Shown one piece after another: positions 17,949-26,599 of a stretch of DNA of 64,000 nt (positions within the stretch are counted from its first letter, which is position 1; every line of letters starts with the position of its first letter). The notes below the pieces were generated by a model. That model made no database searches. It was not told where the DNA came from and was given only the letters and a program-made list of their open reading frames with translations. Origin of the DNA: Micromonospora zamorensis (GTDB lineage Bacteria; Actinomycetota; Actinomycetes; Mycobacteriales; Micromonosporaceae); NCBI RefSeq assembly GCF_900090275.1, contig NZ_LT607755.1, forward strand, positions 2,976,001-3,040,000, written 5' to 3'. Position numbers and translations under genes: made by a program.

Positions 17949-19208
17949 TCAGTTGACGGTGATCCGCACCGAGTCGAACGCGGGCGTCTGGTTGGCCCGC
18001 TCCATCATCGGCAGGCGGTGCGAACCGTCGCCGGCCCAGACGGAGCACTGTGCCGTACCCGACTCCGGCAGGCCCGGGATCTGGATGGTCACCTCGTCGG
18101 GCTGGGCGCCACCGCGGCCGTCCTCGGTCGCGACGAAGAACGCGGGCACCTCCTGCGGCTCCGGCGGAGCGGTCAGGCTGTCCAGCATCCGGCATGCGGT
18201 GTGGAAGTGGCCCCGGACCAGGCCCTGGGCGTTGAGCAGCGAGCTCTCCACGTAGTAACCACCCTGACCGGCGGCGAGGAAGCGGTCCCGGACCAGGTTG
18301 CGGGTGCTGACCCGCAGGGTGAAGGCCTGGTTCTGGCCGACCTGCTGGGGGAACTGGGTGATCAGCAGTGACGGGTTGTTCGCGGCGGCGCCGACCTCAC
18401 CGAACTCGGTGCTCACGCAGCGGTTGCCGTTCTGGAAGCCGTTGTGCGGCTGGAGCTGGCTCTCGTCACAGTCGTTGGCCAGCACGCCGAGCCCGGCGCC
18501 GGGGGCCGTGCCACCGTTGTTCCCGCCGTTGTTGCCACCGGGAGTGGTGGTGGGGCTGGTGGTGGGGGTGCCGCCACCGTTGTTGCCGCCGGAGTTGTTG
18601 GTCGGCTGCACCTGGCACTCGGCGAGCTGCGCGAGACCCTGCGGCCGGGGACCGACCCGGTCGATGGCCGTCGTGATCCGGTCCAGCACCGCGCGCCGCT
18701 TGCCGGCCAGCGGTTGGAGGATCGCGCTGCGGATGAACGCCTCACCCTTGTTGCCCTCGGCGGCCAACCGGCGGTCCGCCTCGGCGATCTGGGCCTGCAA
18801 CTGGGCGAGGTTGCGGTCCACCTCGGCCCGCGCCCGGTCCGGCACCTGCGGCAGTTTGGCCGTCACGTCCGGGCAGGCAATGGCCGTGCCGGTGCCGACC
18901 GTGCCGTCCTTACCGTCCTCACACTCGGGGACCGACTGCTGTCCGTCACCCCAGTGATTACGCACCCACCGACCGTTCTGCCAGGTGCGGCTGGTCGAAC
19001 CGCCGCCCGTCGGCGCGGTCGCGCCCGGACTCGGTTCCACGCACTGCCCAGCAGCCGGGCGCGGCTTATTTGTCCGCCGGTCCTGGGCCGACGAAATCTG
19101 GGTCACGGCGACGACTCCGCCGAAGACCGCGAGCGTGCCGACAACGGCCAGCAGACGCTTGCTCCGCGCGTTGCCGGATGACCGGCCCGCCCGTGTGGAC
19201 CTGCGCAT
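17949..19208 (-). CDS. Secreted protein of the actinobacterial Pecanex-like family
   Basis: 419 residues. A basic N-terminus and one hydrophobic segment (RLLAVVGTLAVFGGVVAVT) make a signal peptide or anchor. Then come a region with several cysteines, a helical section (about 120-200) and a low-complexity Asn/Gly/Thr/Pro linker (about 210-245). The conserved C-terminal domain begins at LANDCDESQLQ and ends DGSHRLPMMERANQTP. I recall close relatives in Streptomyces annotated as Pecanex-like protein 1; that name carries no tested function. ATG at 19208 follows a strong AAGGAG. The 294 bases upstream hold no gene I can support and should contain its promoter. Confidence 0.75.
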   Translation of the reverse strand: MRRSTRAGRSSGNARSKRLLAVVGTLAVFGGVVAVTQISSAQDRRTNKPRPAAGQCVEPSPGATAPTGGGSTSRTWQNGRWVRNHWGDGQQSVPECEDGKDGTVGTGTAIACPDVTAKLPQVPDRARAEVDRNLAQLQAQIAEADRRLAAEGNKGEAFIRSAILQPLAGKRRAVLDRITTAIDRVGPRPQGLAQLAECQVQPTNNSGGNNGGGTPTTSPTTTPGGNNGGNNGGTAPGAGLGVLANDCDESQLQPHNGFQNGNRCVSTEFGEVGAAANNPSLLITQFPQQVGQNQAFTLRVSTRNLVRDRFLAAGQGGYYVESSLLNAQGLVRGHFHTACRMLDSLTAPPEPQEVPAFFVATEDGRGGAQPDEVTIQIPGLPESGTAQCSVWAGDGSHRLPMMERANQTPAFDSVRITVN

Positions 19209-19502
19209 CGAATTGTTCTCCTTCTCGATCCGGTAGTGGATTCCTGGCCTCGGCCTACCGACGGATGTCAGATGGCACGCCACGGCGGCGAGCACCGTGA
19301 CCTACCCGGTAATGCGTCGATGGCCGACGATGCCCTTTCCACACCGTCCCCCGGGTCCCGACGACGCGGATGGGAGATCCTGTTCATTCGCGCAGGAGTA
19401 CGGGTGGGCGACGGGGAAGGTTCAACCGGCGCACAGGAAATTGCCACGACCCGGCATCGAGCCGGCGCGGAGCGGAAAATCAGCAGGTGGAACGGGTGCC
19501 GA

Positions 19503-20384
19503 TCAGTCGGCGCAGAGGTGGTCGAAGGCGAACCCGCCCACCAGTTCGTGGCGGCGCCCTCTCAGCGCGACGATCTGCGCGGTCAACTCGGCGCGCGGCA
19601 CCAAGTCCGAGGTGACGTTCTCCCGCAGCCGTTCCCCGACGGCGACAGTGGCGAGGTCCTCGGCCAACCGGGCCGAGTCGATGCCGCAGGAGAAGCGGTG
19701 CTCGGTCACCGAGACCCGCTCGACGAGGCACGCGTCGGGGCGGACCTGCACCCAACTCCACCCCTGCGCCGGCCCATCCACCCAGCGCACGTGCAGCCCT
19801 CGCACGATCGGGTCGGCCACCCGCCCGGCCACGTACGCCTCGACCGCCGCCGCCCGGGTCAGCGCGCCGAGGTCATTGACCGGTCCGGTACGGCCGTCGG
19901 GCAGCCGACCGAGGATGTCCCGGAAACCCACCGGGGCCGGGTCGTCCCCGGCAGCGGTCACTCCGGCGCCTCCCGCGGCGTAGGCGCGCGCGTCGATCAC
20001 GTACTCCACCAGGCGGCGGCCATGCTCGGCCGCCCGCAACCTCGGCGACCCGATCCGCAGCACCGGCAGGCCGACGGCAGCGCTCACCGCGTCCTTCAGC
20101 CGCTCGACGCGCTGCTCGGCAGAGCCGGCGGGCGCGACGGGGCCGATCTCCACGGCGACGATCGCCCGGCCGGTGTCGGCCGCGTAGACCACGAAGTCGA
20201 AGCTGGCGCGGCTGGCCGAACTCCACTGGCTGCCGGTGACACCGGGCGGGCGGCCCTGGACCAGGTCACTGAGCCGGCGCGCCGGGTAGACCCGGTGGCC
20301 GGCGCGGGTGAGCAGCGGGTCACGCCCATCCTCGGCGGGCACCGCCCGCAGCCAGCCGCGGTCGTCGCTGCCGATGCTCGTCAT
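19503..20384 (-). CDS. Hypothetical protein with possible nuclease-like fold
   Basis: 293 residues, no signal peptide. Residues 55-90 contain ASFDFVVYAADTGRAIVAVEI, an Asp then Glu spacing resembling the catalytic strand of PD-(D/E)XK or DUF2726-type nuclease folds, followed by a helix that ends with the VLRIGSPRLR strand. The second half (WVDGPAQGWSWVQVRPDACL) looks like a separate all-beta region. The usual Lys of the ExK motif is replaced (VEIGP), so catalysis is uncertain. No neighbours suggest a restriction or defence context. I do not recognise the family with confidence. Confidence 0.6.
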   Translation of the reverse strand: MTSIGSDDRGWLRAVPAEDGRDPLLTRAGHRVYPARRLSDLVQGRPPGVTGSQWSSASRASFDFVVYAADTGRAIVAVEIGPVAPAGSAEQRVERLKDAVSAAVGLPVLRIGSPRLRAAEHGRRLVEYVIDARAYAAGGAGVTAAGDDPAPVGFRDILGRLPDGRTGPVNDLGALTRAAAVEAYVAGRVADPIVRGLHVRWVDGPAQGWSWVQVRPDACLVERVSVTEHRFSCGIDSARLAEDLATVAVGERLRENVTSDLVPRAELTAQIVALRGRRHELVGGFAFDHLCAD

Positions 20385-20706
20385 CTGCCTGATCCATCCG
20401 CCGGTCGGTCGAGCCGGGCCGAGTCTAGGTGGTCGATCATGACCTGCACCTCGGCGGTGCGGCCGGTCCGGCGTACCCGGCCGCCCGTTACTCGGCGGCG
20501 CCCATCACCAAGCCCTCGATGGTGTGCTTCTGCCGGATCGGCTCCAGCCGGTCGACCACCGGGCAGGTGTAGGTGTCAAGAACCAACAACCGGTGCCAGC
20601 ACTCGAGACGAACGTGTGACACAGGTCACGCCGAAGTCGTGTTCCACGGGTGCGCGGCGGGTGTATTCAGCCGGGTCGCCGGTAGCGGACCGGCCGGGAG
20701 GTCAGC
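20385..20706. other. Intergenic region with a possible gene remnant
   Basis: 322 bases without a convincing gene. On the minus strand a 44-codon frame from GTG 20622 to TAA at 20488-20490 ends TIEGLVMGAAE and has codon usage like a real C-terminus, but it has no ribosome-binding site and I cannot assign it. The last 70 bases include a GGGAGG ribosome-binding site for the Asp23-family gene. Confidence 0.35.
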
Positions 20707-21843
20707 ATGTCGCGACAACAGCTCGGCACCCCCGCCGGTAGCGGTCTGGCCGCTGGCCAGCGTCAGGATGACCCGCGTCGCGTCCGCCGGCCCCGACTGG
20801 CCGGTGACCCGACCATCCGCCGGCGCCCTCGCGCTGATCGCGCGGGCCGACACCACCGGCTTCCTTCGCGGCCCGTCGCCGTCCGCCCGACCGTCGGCAC
20901 CACAGGGACCACACGCGTCATCCGGACCAGCAGCCCCACCACGCCTGCCGACGCGGGCCAGTATCCGACCAGTCGACGTCGTGCCGGGCCGGACCGCCGT
21001 GAGCCGAGCACCGTCACGGCGGCGGACGTCGCACGGATCGCGGCCGAAGCAGCCCGCCGGGTGTCCGGCGTGACCGGCGCTCACCCGACCGCCGTGCGTC
21101 TGGGCGGCGGGTCCGTGGGACTCGACCTGCACCTGGTCACCTCGTACGGGCACAGCGTGCTTGCCGTGGCCGAGGCGGTCCGGGTGGCGGTCTCCGAGCG
21201 GGTGGCCGCCGAAGCCGGCGTCGGCGTGGCCGCGGTGACCATCACTGTGGACGACCTGCTCGTCCCCGGGGTGGACAGCGCTGAGGCAGGGCGGCCCGTC
21301 CGGCGGCCGGAGGCCGACATGCCGACGATCAACCGGGCCGCCTCGGTGCTGCTGGCCGTCGCCCTGCTCGCCGGTGGCGTGCTGCTGGCCGTACAGGCGC
21401 TGCTGGTCACGCTGGGTCGCCCGGCGTCGCTGCTCGCGCGCACCGGCTGGTACGACGCGCTGACCAGCACCCGTTGGCACGACCCGGAGGTTCGCGTCGT
21501 GGCCGGCGGGGCCGTACTGCTGGGCCTGGTGATCCTGGCCGCCCAGCTGCGCCGCTGGACACCGGCCCGGCTGCGGATCGACGAGCGGGACGGCTGGCAC
21601 CTGCGGCGGCGGTGCCTGGAACGCCGGTTGACCGAGGCGGCCGCGACCGTGCCGGGTGTACGCCAGGCACGGGTGCGTATCCGGCGGGACGGTGACCAGT
21701 GGCGCCCCCGGGTGCGAGCCACCGGCGACCCGGCGGCCCGTTCGGAGGTCGAGTTCGCGGTGAGTCAGGAGCTGCGGCAGCTCGCCTCGCATCGTGTCGG
21801 CCGGATCGAGATCCGCCTGCTGCCCCGCCGGCGGCCGGCATGA
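20707..21843 (+). CDS. Asp23/Gls24 domain fused to DUF6286-like membrane domain
   Basis: 378 residues from an ATG with GGGAGG 6 bases upstream. Residues 1-100 are Arg/Pro-rich and without clear fold; third-base GC bias drops there and is better in another frame around 20768-20870, so a frameshift in this part is possible. Residues about 105-190 form an Asp23/Gls24 envelope-stress domain (DVARIAAEAARRVSG to VTITVDDLLVPG). Residues about 205-378 have two membrane helices (SVLLAVALLAGGVLLAV, VLLGLVILAAQL) and a DUF6286-like cytosolic end. These are normally two genes. An in-frame ATG at 21319 with GGAGG 5 bases before it could start the second part separately. It overlaps the next gene by ATGA. 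Confidence 0.7.
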   Translation: MSRQQLGTPAGSGLAAGQRQDDPRRVRRPRLAGDPTIRRRPRADRAGRHHRLPSRPVAVRPTVGTTGTTRVIRTSSPTTPADAGQYPTSRRRAGPDRREPSTVTAADVARIAAEAARRVSGVTGAHPTAVRLGGGSVGLDLHLVTSYGHSVLAVAEAVRVAVSERVAAEAGVGVAAVTITVDDLLVPGVDSAEAGRPVRRPEADMPTINRAASVLLAVALLAGGVLLAVQALLVTLGRPASLLARTGWYDALTSTRWHDPEVRVVAGGAVLLGLVILAAQLRRWTPARLRIDERDGWHLRRRCLERRLTEAAATVPGVRQARVRIRRDGDQWRPRVRATGDPAARSEVEFAVSQELRQLASHRVGRIEIRLLPRRRPA

Positions 21844-22424
21844 CGGACGCCGCACACCGGCTGCTGTGGACCGTCGTCGCGCTGCTGCTGGTGGTGCTCG
21901 GAGCGACAGCCCTGGGGGCCAGCCTCGGCGCGCTGCCCGGCAGCGACCCGGGTGCGCCACTGCTCGGGGCGGGGTTGCTGGACGCGTGGCGAGTGGCCGC
22001 GCCGTGGAGCACAGTGGCCGCGGCGGTCGCTGGAGCGCTGACCGCCCTCACCGGGCAGCGCCTGTTGGGCCGTGAGCTACGTCGGCCCCGCCAGGCACTG
22101 CACGGCATGCTGAGCCACCCCGGACGCCACCCGGGACGCACCCGCCTGGCTACCGACGTGCTCGTCGACGCACTGGAGCGCGACCTGACCGGCGACCCCG
22201 GGGTGCGCCGCGCCCGGGTGGTGCTCACCGGCACACCGGGACGTCCCGACGTGTGGATCCGGGTGGATCTGGCGACCGACGCCCGGGCCGACGCCGTACG
22301 CGAGCACGTCGACGCCGCGGTCCGCCGGTTCGCGACGACCGCCGGCTGCACACCCGCGCACCTCGACGTGACCGCCCGCATCGAGCCCCGCCGGCCCGGA
22401 CCGGGGTTGCCACGACGGGCATGA
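21840..22424 (+). CDS. amaP: Alkaline-shock membrane anchor protein AmaP-like
   Basis: 194 residues with two N-terminal membrane helices (WTVVALLLVVLGATALGA and VAAAVAGALTALTG) and a cytosolic C-terminal domain that in AmaP contacts Asp23 (DVLVDALERDL to HLDVTARIEP). In Gram-positive bacteria AmaP tethers Asp23-family proteins to the inner face of the membrane during cell-envelope stress. Translation is coupled to the Asp23/DUF6286 gene by an ATGA overlap, which supports a complex. The stop lies 36 bases before the next gene, so the operon may continue. Confidence 0.8.
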   Translation: MTDAAHRLLWTVVALLLVVLGATALGASLGALPGSDPGAPLLGAGLLDAWRVAAPWSTVAAAVAGALTALTGQRLLGRELRRPRQALHGMLSHPGRHPGRTRLATDVLVDALERDLTGDPGVRRARVVLTGTPGRPDVWIRVDLATDARADAVREHVDAAVRRFATTAGCTPAHLDVTARIEPRRPGPGLPRRA

Positions 22425-22460
22425 TCGGTGCCGGGACCGGTGGCGGACGGAGGTGCGCGG

Positions 22461-23186
22461 GTGCGGGTGGTGTCGTTGGTGCCGTCACTGACCGAGGCGG
22501 TGGCCGTGACAGTGCCGGGAGTTCTGGTCGGGGCCACGGACTGGTGCAGCCACCCGGCCGGGCTCGACGTCGCCCGGGTCGGCGGCAGCAAGTACCCGGA
22601 CCTGGACCGGGTGCGCGCCCTGCGGCCGGATCTGGTGCTGCTGAACGTGGAGGAGAACCGCCGCGACGACGCGGAAGCGCTGCGGGCGGCCGGCGTGCCG
22701 GTGCGGGTCACCTATCCGCGTACGGTCGCGGGCGCTCTGACCGAGCTGGGTGAGCTGCTCGCCGAGCTGGGGGCGCCGACGGAGCCGGCCTGGCTGCGCG
22801 ACGCCCGGCGGGCGTGGGCCGAGCCGCCCCGGCTGGCCCCACCCCGCCGGGCGGTGGTGCCGGTGTGGCGTCGGCCGTGGGTGGTGCTCGGCGGCGACAC
22901 GTTCGCCGGTGACGTGCTGCGTCGGCTCGGTGTGGTCAACACCTACGACGAGCATCCCGAGCGCTATCCCCGTCCCACGCTTGCCGAGCTGCGCGACCGG
23001 GAGCCCGAGCTGGTGGTGCTGCCCGACGAGCCGTACCGGTTCACGGCCGACGACGGGCCCGCGGCGTTCCCCGGCGTACCGTGCGCACTGCTCTCCGGTC
23101 GGCACCTCACCTGGTACGGCCCCTCGCTGGCCGAGGCGCCCGCCCTGCTGGCCGAGCAGCTGAACCGCCCGGTCGTGGTCGGCTGA
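22461..23186 (+). CDS. Helical-backbone metal receptor (BtuF/ABC SBP-like), cytosolic
   Basis: 241 residues with the TroA/BtuF-type fold: SLVPSLTEAVAV, then GATDWCSHP, the central helix region RRDDAEALRAAG, and a second lobe WVVLGGDTFAGDVLRRLG. Relatives bind cobalamin or metal chelates for ABC importers, but this one has no signal peptide or lipobox and no permease or ATPase gene is adjacent. That matches a sub-family of cytosolic members of unknown role. GTG at 22461 is chosen because GGAGG lies 7 bases upstream; a GTG at 22428 in the same frame would add 11 residues. It ends at a hairpin shared with the convergent TerC gene. Confidence 0.8.
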   Translation: MRVVSLVPSLTEAVAVTVPGVLVGATDWCSHPAGLDVARVGGSKYPDLDRVRALRPDLVLLNVEENRRDDAEALRAAGVPVRVTYPRTVAGALTELGELLAELGAPTEPAWLRDARRAWAEPPRLAPPRRAVVPVWRRPWVVLGGDTFAGDVLRRLGVVNTYDEHPERYPRPTLAELRDREPELVVLPDEPYRFTADDGPAAFPGVPCALLSGRHLTWYGPSLAEAPALLAEQLNRPVVVG

Positions 23187-23195
23187 CCCGACGCG

Positions 23196-23216
23196 GCCGG
23201 CGGCTCAACCGCCGGC
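23196..23216. terminator. Bidirectional hairpin between convergent genes
   Basis: GCCGGCGG at 23196-23203 pairs perfectly with CCGCCGGC at 23209-23216 over a 5-base loop. It lies between the stops at 23186 and 23234. Confidence 0.7.
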
Positions 23217-23233
23217 TCCGGCGGCCTGGCGCC

Positions 23234-24178
23234 TCAGCGGCCGTTTCCGGGACGTCGCGCGGCCGGGATGCTGGCGCCGATGGAGACCGCCAGGGTCAGC
23301 ACCACCACCGCGAGGGTCAACCAGACCGGCAGTTTGCCCACCGGCGTCTCGGCGAGGATGAGCTTCAGCCCCGCGAAGGCCAGCAGCAGCGCGAGCCCGT
23401 ACCGCAGATAGCCGAAGTGTCGCAGGAGACCGGCGAGGCAGAAGTAGAGGCTGCGCAGACCCAGGACGGCGAACGCGGTGGCCGTCCAGACCAGGAACGT
23501 GTTGGTGGTGATGGCGAGGATCGCCGCCACCGAGTCGATGGCGAACACCACGTCGGTGGCCTCGATCGCGACGAGGGCCACCAGCAGCAGCGTCGCCACC
23601 CGCCGGCCGGCGACCCGGGCGGTGAACCGATCGCCGTGGTAGCGGGCGTCGGTGGGCACCAGCCGACGGAACAACCGGACCACGACGTTGCGGTCCGGGT
23701 CGACGTCCGGCTTTCCGCGTACGGCCAGCCGCCAACCGGTCCAGATCAGGAAGGCGCCCAGCACGAACCCGGCCCAGGCGAGCCGGTCCAGCAGCTCGGC
23801 GCCCGCGAAGATGAACAGCAGACGGAAGAGAAGCGCCCCCACGACGCCCCAGAACAGCACCTTGTGCTGGTAGCCGGGCGGCACCTGGAAGTAGCCGAAG
23901 AGCAGGGCGAAGACGAAGACGTTGTCCACCGAGAGCGCCTTCTCCAACAGGTAACCGGAGAAGTAGGCGATGGCCGGGTCACCGCCGAGGCCCCACCACA
24001 CGACCAACCCGAACAGCAGGCCCGCACCGATCCAGACGGCGCTCCACAGGATCGCCTCGCGCAGCTCGATGACGTGGTTGTCCCGGTGCAGGAGCACGTC
24101 CACGGCGAGCATCACCGCGATCACCGCGCTGACCGCCGCCCAGGCCCACAGCGGGACCGTGACCGTCGCCTCAGCCAC
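23234..24178 (-). CDS. TerC/Alx-family membrane protein
   Basis: 314 residues with about nine membrane helices. The family hallmark acidic residues inside the membrane are present: EKALSVDNVFVF and VAIEATDVVFAIDSVAAI. These proteins act in manganese or calcium export and protein metalation (Alx/MntP-like role) and were first linked to tellurite resistance. GTG at 24178 is preferred since GGAGGG lies 5 bases before it; ATG at 24193 is also in frame. No yybP-ykoY riboswitch was recognisable upstream, where relatives sometimes have one. Confidence 0.9.
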   Translation of the reverse strand: MAEATVTVPLWAWAAVSAVIAVMLAVDVLLHRDNHVIELREAILWSAVWIGAGLLFGLVVWWGLGGDPAIAYFSGYLLEKALSVDNVFVFALLFGYFQVPPGYQHKVLFWGVVGALLFRLLFIFAGAELLDRLAWAGFVLGAFLIWTGWRLAVRGKPDVDPDRNVVVRLFRRLVPTDARYHGDRFTARVAGRRVATLLLVALVAIEATDVVFAIDSVAAILAITTNTFLVWTATAFAVLGLRSLYFCLAGLLRHFGYLRYGLALLLAFAGLKLILAETPVGKLPVWLTLAVVVLTLAVSIGASIPAARRPGNGR

Positions 24179-24456
24179 CGACGCCCTCCGCATCGACCAC
24201 GGTGCACCGCCCGCACCCCGCCGACCGGCCGCTCCCGAGCCTAGGCGAACGGCCGGCCCGACGTCGGCGGTCGGGCGAAGTCCGGGGCCTCTGGTCGTAC
24301 CGTCGAGGGGTTCGTCGTGGCCGTCGGCCCTGCCACCGGCGGCGCGGCGCGGCGGGCGATCGAGCAGGTGGCGGGTCCGCCGCACATCGGTGAGGGGTGA
24401 TCCGGCAGGATCGACGGTGACCGGACACATCACCCAACACGGCAGGAGATCCCCGC

Positions 24457-24849
24457 ATGAACCAGGCAGCAGGCGCCCGATCGGGCAAGCCCGAGGTGGG
24501 TCCGATCGAGGGTGCACCGCCGGCCGACCTCGTGATCGAGGACATCACCGTGGGCGACGGCCCGCAGGCCGAGGCAGGCCAGCTGGTCAGCGTGCACTAC
24601 GTCGGGGTGTCGCACTCCACCGGCGGCGAGTTCGACTCGTCGTGGAACCGGGGTGAGGCGTTCGAGTTTCCGCTCGGCGGCGGTCAGGTCATCGCAGGTT
24701 GGGACCGGGGCGTCGTGGGCATGCGTGTCGGCGGCCGCCGCCGCCTGACCATCCCGCCGCACCTCGGGTACGGCGACCGGGGCGCGGCCGGCGTCATCGC
24801 GCCGGGCGAGACGCTGATCTTCATCGTCGACCTGCTCGGCGTGCGCTGA
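24457..24849 (+). CDS. FKBP-type peptidyl-prolyl cis-trans isomerase
   Basis: 130 residues. A 30-residue N-terminal extension is followed by one FKBP domain with the active-site aromatic and acidic residues in place: VSVHYVGV (Tyr), EFDSSW (Asp), VIAGWDRGVVGM (Ile, Trp) and LGYGDRGAAG (Tyr). No signal peptide, so it acts in the cytosol as a folding catalyst. ATG follows AGGAG. Divergent from the TerC gene. Confidence 0.93.
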   Translation: MNQAAGARSGKPEVGPIEGAPPADLVIEDITVGDGPQAEAGQLVSVHYVGVSHSTGGEFDSSWNRGEAFEFPLGGGQVIAGWDRGVVGMRVGGRRRLTIPPHLGYGDRGAAGVIAPGETLIFIVDLLGVR

Positions 24850-24865
24850 CCGATTGTCCGGGGGT

Positions 24866-24883
24866 CGCCGGCTCACGCCGGCG
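24866..24883. terminator. Short hairpin between FKBP and STAS genes
   Basis: CGCCGGC at 24866-24872 pairs with GCCGGCG at 24877-24883 around a TCAC loop. It lies 17 bases after the FKBP stop and before the end of the convergent STAS gene. Confidence 0.55.
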
Positions 24884-24904
24884 GCCCTCGCGCCGCGCCT
24901 CGGG

Positions 24905-25291
24905 TCAGGCGACCAGCTGCAGGTGCGCGGTCGCGGGAAGCGGGCGGCGCGCCGCCTCGACCACCCGGGCCGGCTCCAGGATCGCCATCACGCGGTGCAG
25001 ACCGGTTGCGCGCAGCACCCGCGCCACCACCGGGCTCGGGTCGACCAGGACCAGCTCGCCGCCGCGAGCCCGCACGCGCAGATGCGCGGCGAGCAGGGTG
25101 CGGATGCCGGCGGCGGAGAGCAGCCGCAGCTCGGACAAATCAAGCTGGAGCACCGGACGAGGCGGCGCGGACCACAGCGCGGAACGGAACGCGGCGACCG
25201 TGGCGATGTCGACCTCGCCGGCCACCCGCATGAGGACCATCCGGTCACCCACGCTGACCTGCACGTCGAGCCGGTCGCTGTGCTCTTCCAT
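24905..25291 (-). CDS. STAS-domain anti-sigma factor antagonist-like protein
   Basis: 128 residues, single STAS domain. The pattern VAGEVDIATVAAFRSAL and the following LDLSELRLLSAAGIRTLL match SpoIIAA/RsbV-type antagonists, with the serine of LLSAAGI at the phosphorylation position. Such proteins switch partner anti-sigma kinases by binding in the unphosphorylated state. No anti-sigma kinase gene is adjacent. ATG at 25291 is taken as the start; a GTG at 25312 in frame is an alternative. Confidence 0.82.
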   Translation of the reverse strand: MEEHSDRLDVQVSVGDRMVLMRVAGEVDIATVAAFRSALWSAPPRPVLQLDLSELRLLSAAGIRTLLAAHLRVRARGGELVLVDPSPVVARVLRATGLHRVMAILEPARVVEAARRPLPATAHLQLVA

Positions 25292-25475
25292 GCCCTGAAA
25301 TCTAGCCCCCACCCCCGACAGTTTCGCCCCTCCGCGGAGTGATTCCGGGTACGCCCAGGGTCATACCCCGAGGTGCTGCCCCTCCCCCTCAGGGTGGAGC
25401 CCGGGGCCCGACCGTCGGCACGCCGCGCGAGCGGCGAAACGGGGACGGCCGACAGCGGCGGTGGAGAATAGGCGG

Positions 25476-26492
25476 ATGCTGATCCCCCGGCCCCGGCCGC
25501 CCCGGCTGATCCGTCCCGTCCGCGAGCCGGCAACCGTCCCTCCGGCACTGACCGGGGCGTGGGCTCCCACCGACCGCCGGCTCGACCAGGCCGAGGTGCT
25601 GCCCCTCCCCGACGGCGCCGTCGGGCCCGAGGACGTGCTCATCAACCAGGCCGGGCGGGTGATCAGCGGCGACGAGGAGGGTCGACTCTGGTGGTGGCCG
25701 GTCGACGCGCCGGCCGGCACCCGACCCCGGCTGCTGGCCGAGACCGGTGGCCGACCGCTCGGCATCGAGCTGGACCCGTCCGGTGAGGCCCTGGTGGTCT
25801 GCGACGCGTACCGGGGGTTGCTGCGGGTCACGCCCGACGGCACGGTACGCGAACTGACCGGGACAACACCTCCGGTGCACCTGGCCAACAACGCGACGGT
25901 GGGCCGCGACGGCACCATCTACTTCACCGACAGCTCCGACCGGTTCCCGGTGTCGCACTGGAAACGGGACCTGCTGGAGCACCGCCCCAACGGCCGGGTG
26001 CTGGCCTACCACCCGGGCAGCGGTCGCACCGAGGTGGTGGCCGACGGGTTGTACTTCCCCAACGGGATCGCGCTGACCCCGGACGAGTCGGCCCTGATGC
26101 TGGTGGAGACCAGCACCCACCGTCTGCTGCGCGTGGAGTTGGGCGGCGGTGTGCGGGTCCTGGCCGACCTGCCCGCGTACCCGGACAATCTCGCCGCGGT
26201 GGGCGACGGGACGTACTGGATCGCGCTGCCCAGCCCACGGGTGCCGATCGCCGAACGGTTGCTGCCGCATCCGCGACTGCGCCAGATCGCCGCCCTGCTG
26301 CCCGACGCGATGCAGCCACAGCCACGCCGCTACGGGCTGGTCGCGCTGGTCGACGGCGACGGCGGGGTCCGCCGGACGCTGCACGGCCCGAACGGGCACT
26401 ACCGGATGATCACCGGGGTACGCCAGCACGGCGACCACCTGTGGCTGGGCAGCCTGATCGGGACCGGGGTGGCCCGCGTACCCCTGGGGTGA
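25476..26492 (+). CDS. SMP-30/strictosidine synthase-like beta-propeller hydrolase
   Basis: 338 residues, a six-bladed beta-propeller of the SMP-30/gluconolactonase/strictosidine synthase superfamily. Metal-site landmarks are GPEDVLINQAG, HLANNATVGRDG, IYFTDSS and GLYFPNGIALTPDES. The FTDSS and FPNGIA motifs are closest to the strictosidine-synthase-like branch, whose bacterial members are mostly lactonases or esterases of unknown substrate. No signal peptide is evident. ATG at 25476 follows GGAG. It converges on the L,D-transpeptidase gene across a hairpin. Confidence 0.85.
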   Translation: MLIPRPRPPRLIRPVREPATVPPALTGAWAPTDRRLDQAEVLPLPDGAVGPEDVLINQAGRVISGDEEGRLWWWPVDAPAGTRPRLLAETGGRPLGIELDPSGEALVVCDAYRGLLRVTPDGTVRELTGTTPPVHLANNATVGRDGTIYFTDSSDRFPVSHWKRDLLEHRPNGRVLAYHPGSGRTEVVADGLYFPNGIALTPDESALMLVETSTHRLLRVELGGGVRVLADLPAYPDNLAAVGDGTYWIALPSPRVPIAERLLPHPRLRQIAALLPDAMQPQPRRYGLVALVDGDGGVRRTLHGPNGHYRMITGVRQHGDHLWLGSLIGTGVARVPLG

Positions 26493-26548
26493 TCGCTCCC
26501 ACGCCTTTGTCGGTGCGGCCCTTGCCTCGACGACGTCAAGGCAACGAC

Positions 26549-26580
26549 GGGGCCGGTCCGCCAGGTGGCGGGCCGGCCCC
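26549..26580. terminator. Bidirectional hairpin terminator
   Basis: A 14-base stem, 26549-26562 with 26567-26580, contains one G-T pair and an AGGT loop. It lies between the SMP-30-like stop (26492) and the L,D-transpeptidase stop (26600). Confidence 0.8.
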
Positions 26581-26599
26581 GAAGGCTGGCGGCAGTGAC

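Noticed and set aside
18470..18610. Repetitive GGT/CCA-rich tract in the Pecanex-like gene considered as an intergenic repeat
   Set aside because: It encodes the protein's Asn/Gly/Thr/Pro linker in frame.
20488..20622. 44-codon minus-strand frame ending TIEGLVMGAAE
   Set aside because: No ribosome-binding site and no recognisable family; kept only as a possible remnant in the intergenic entry.
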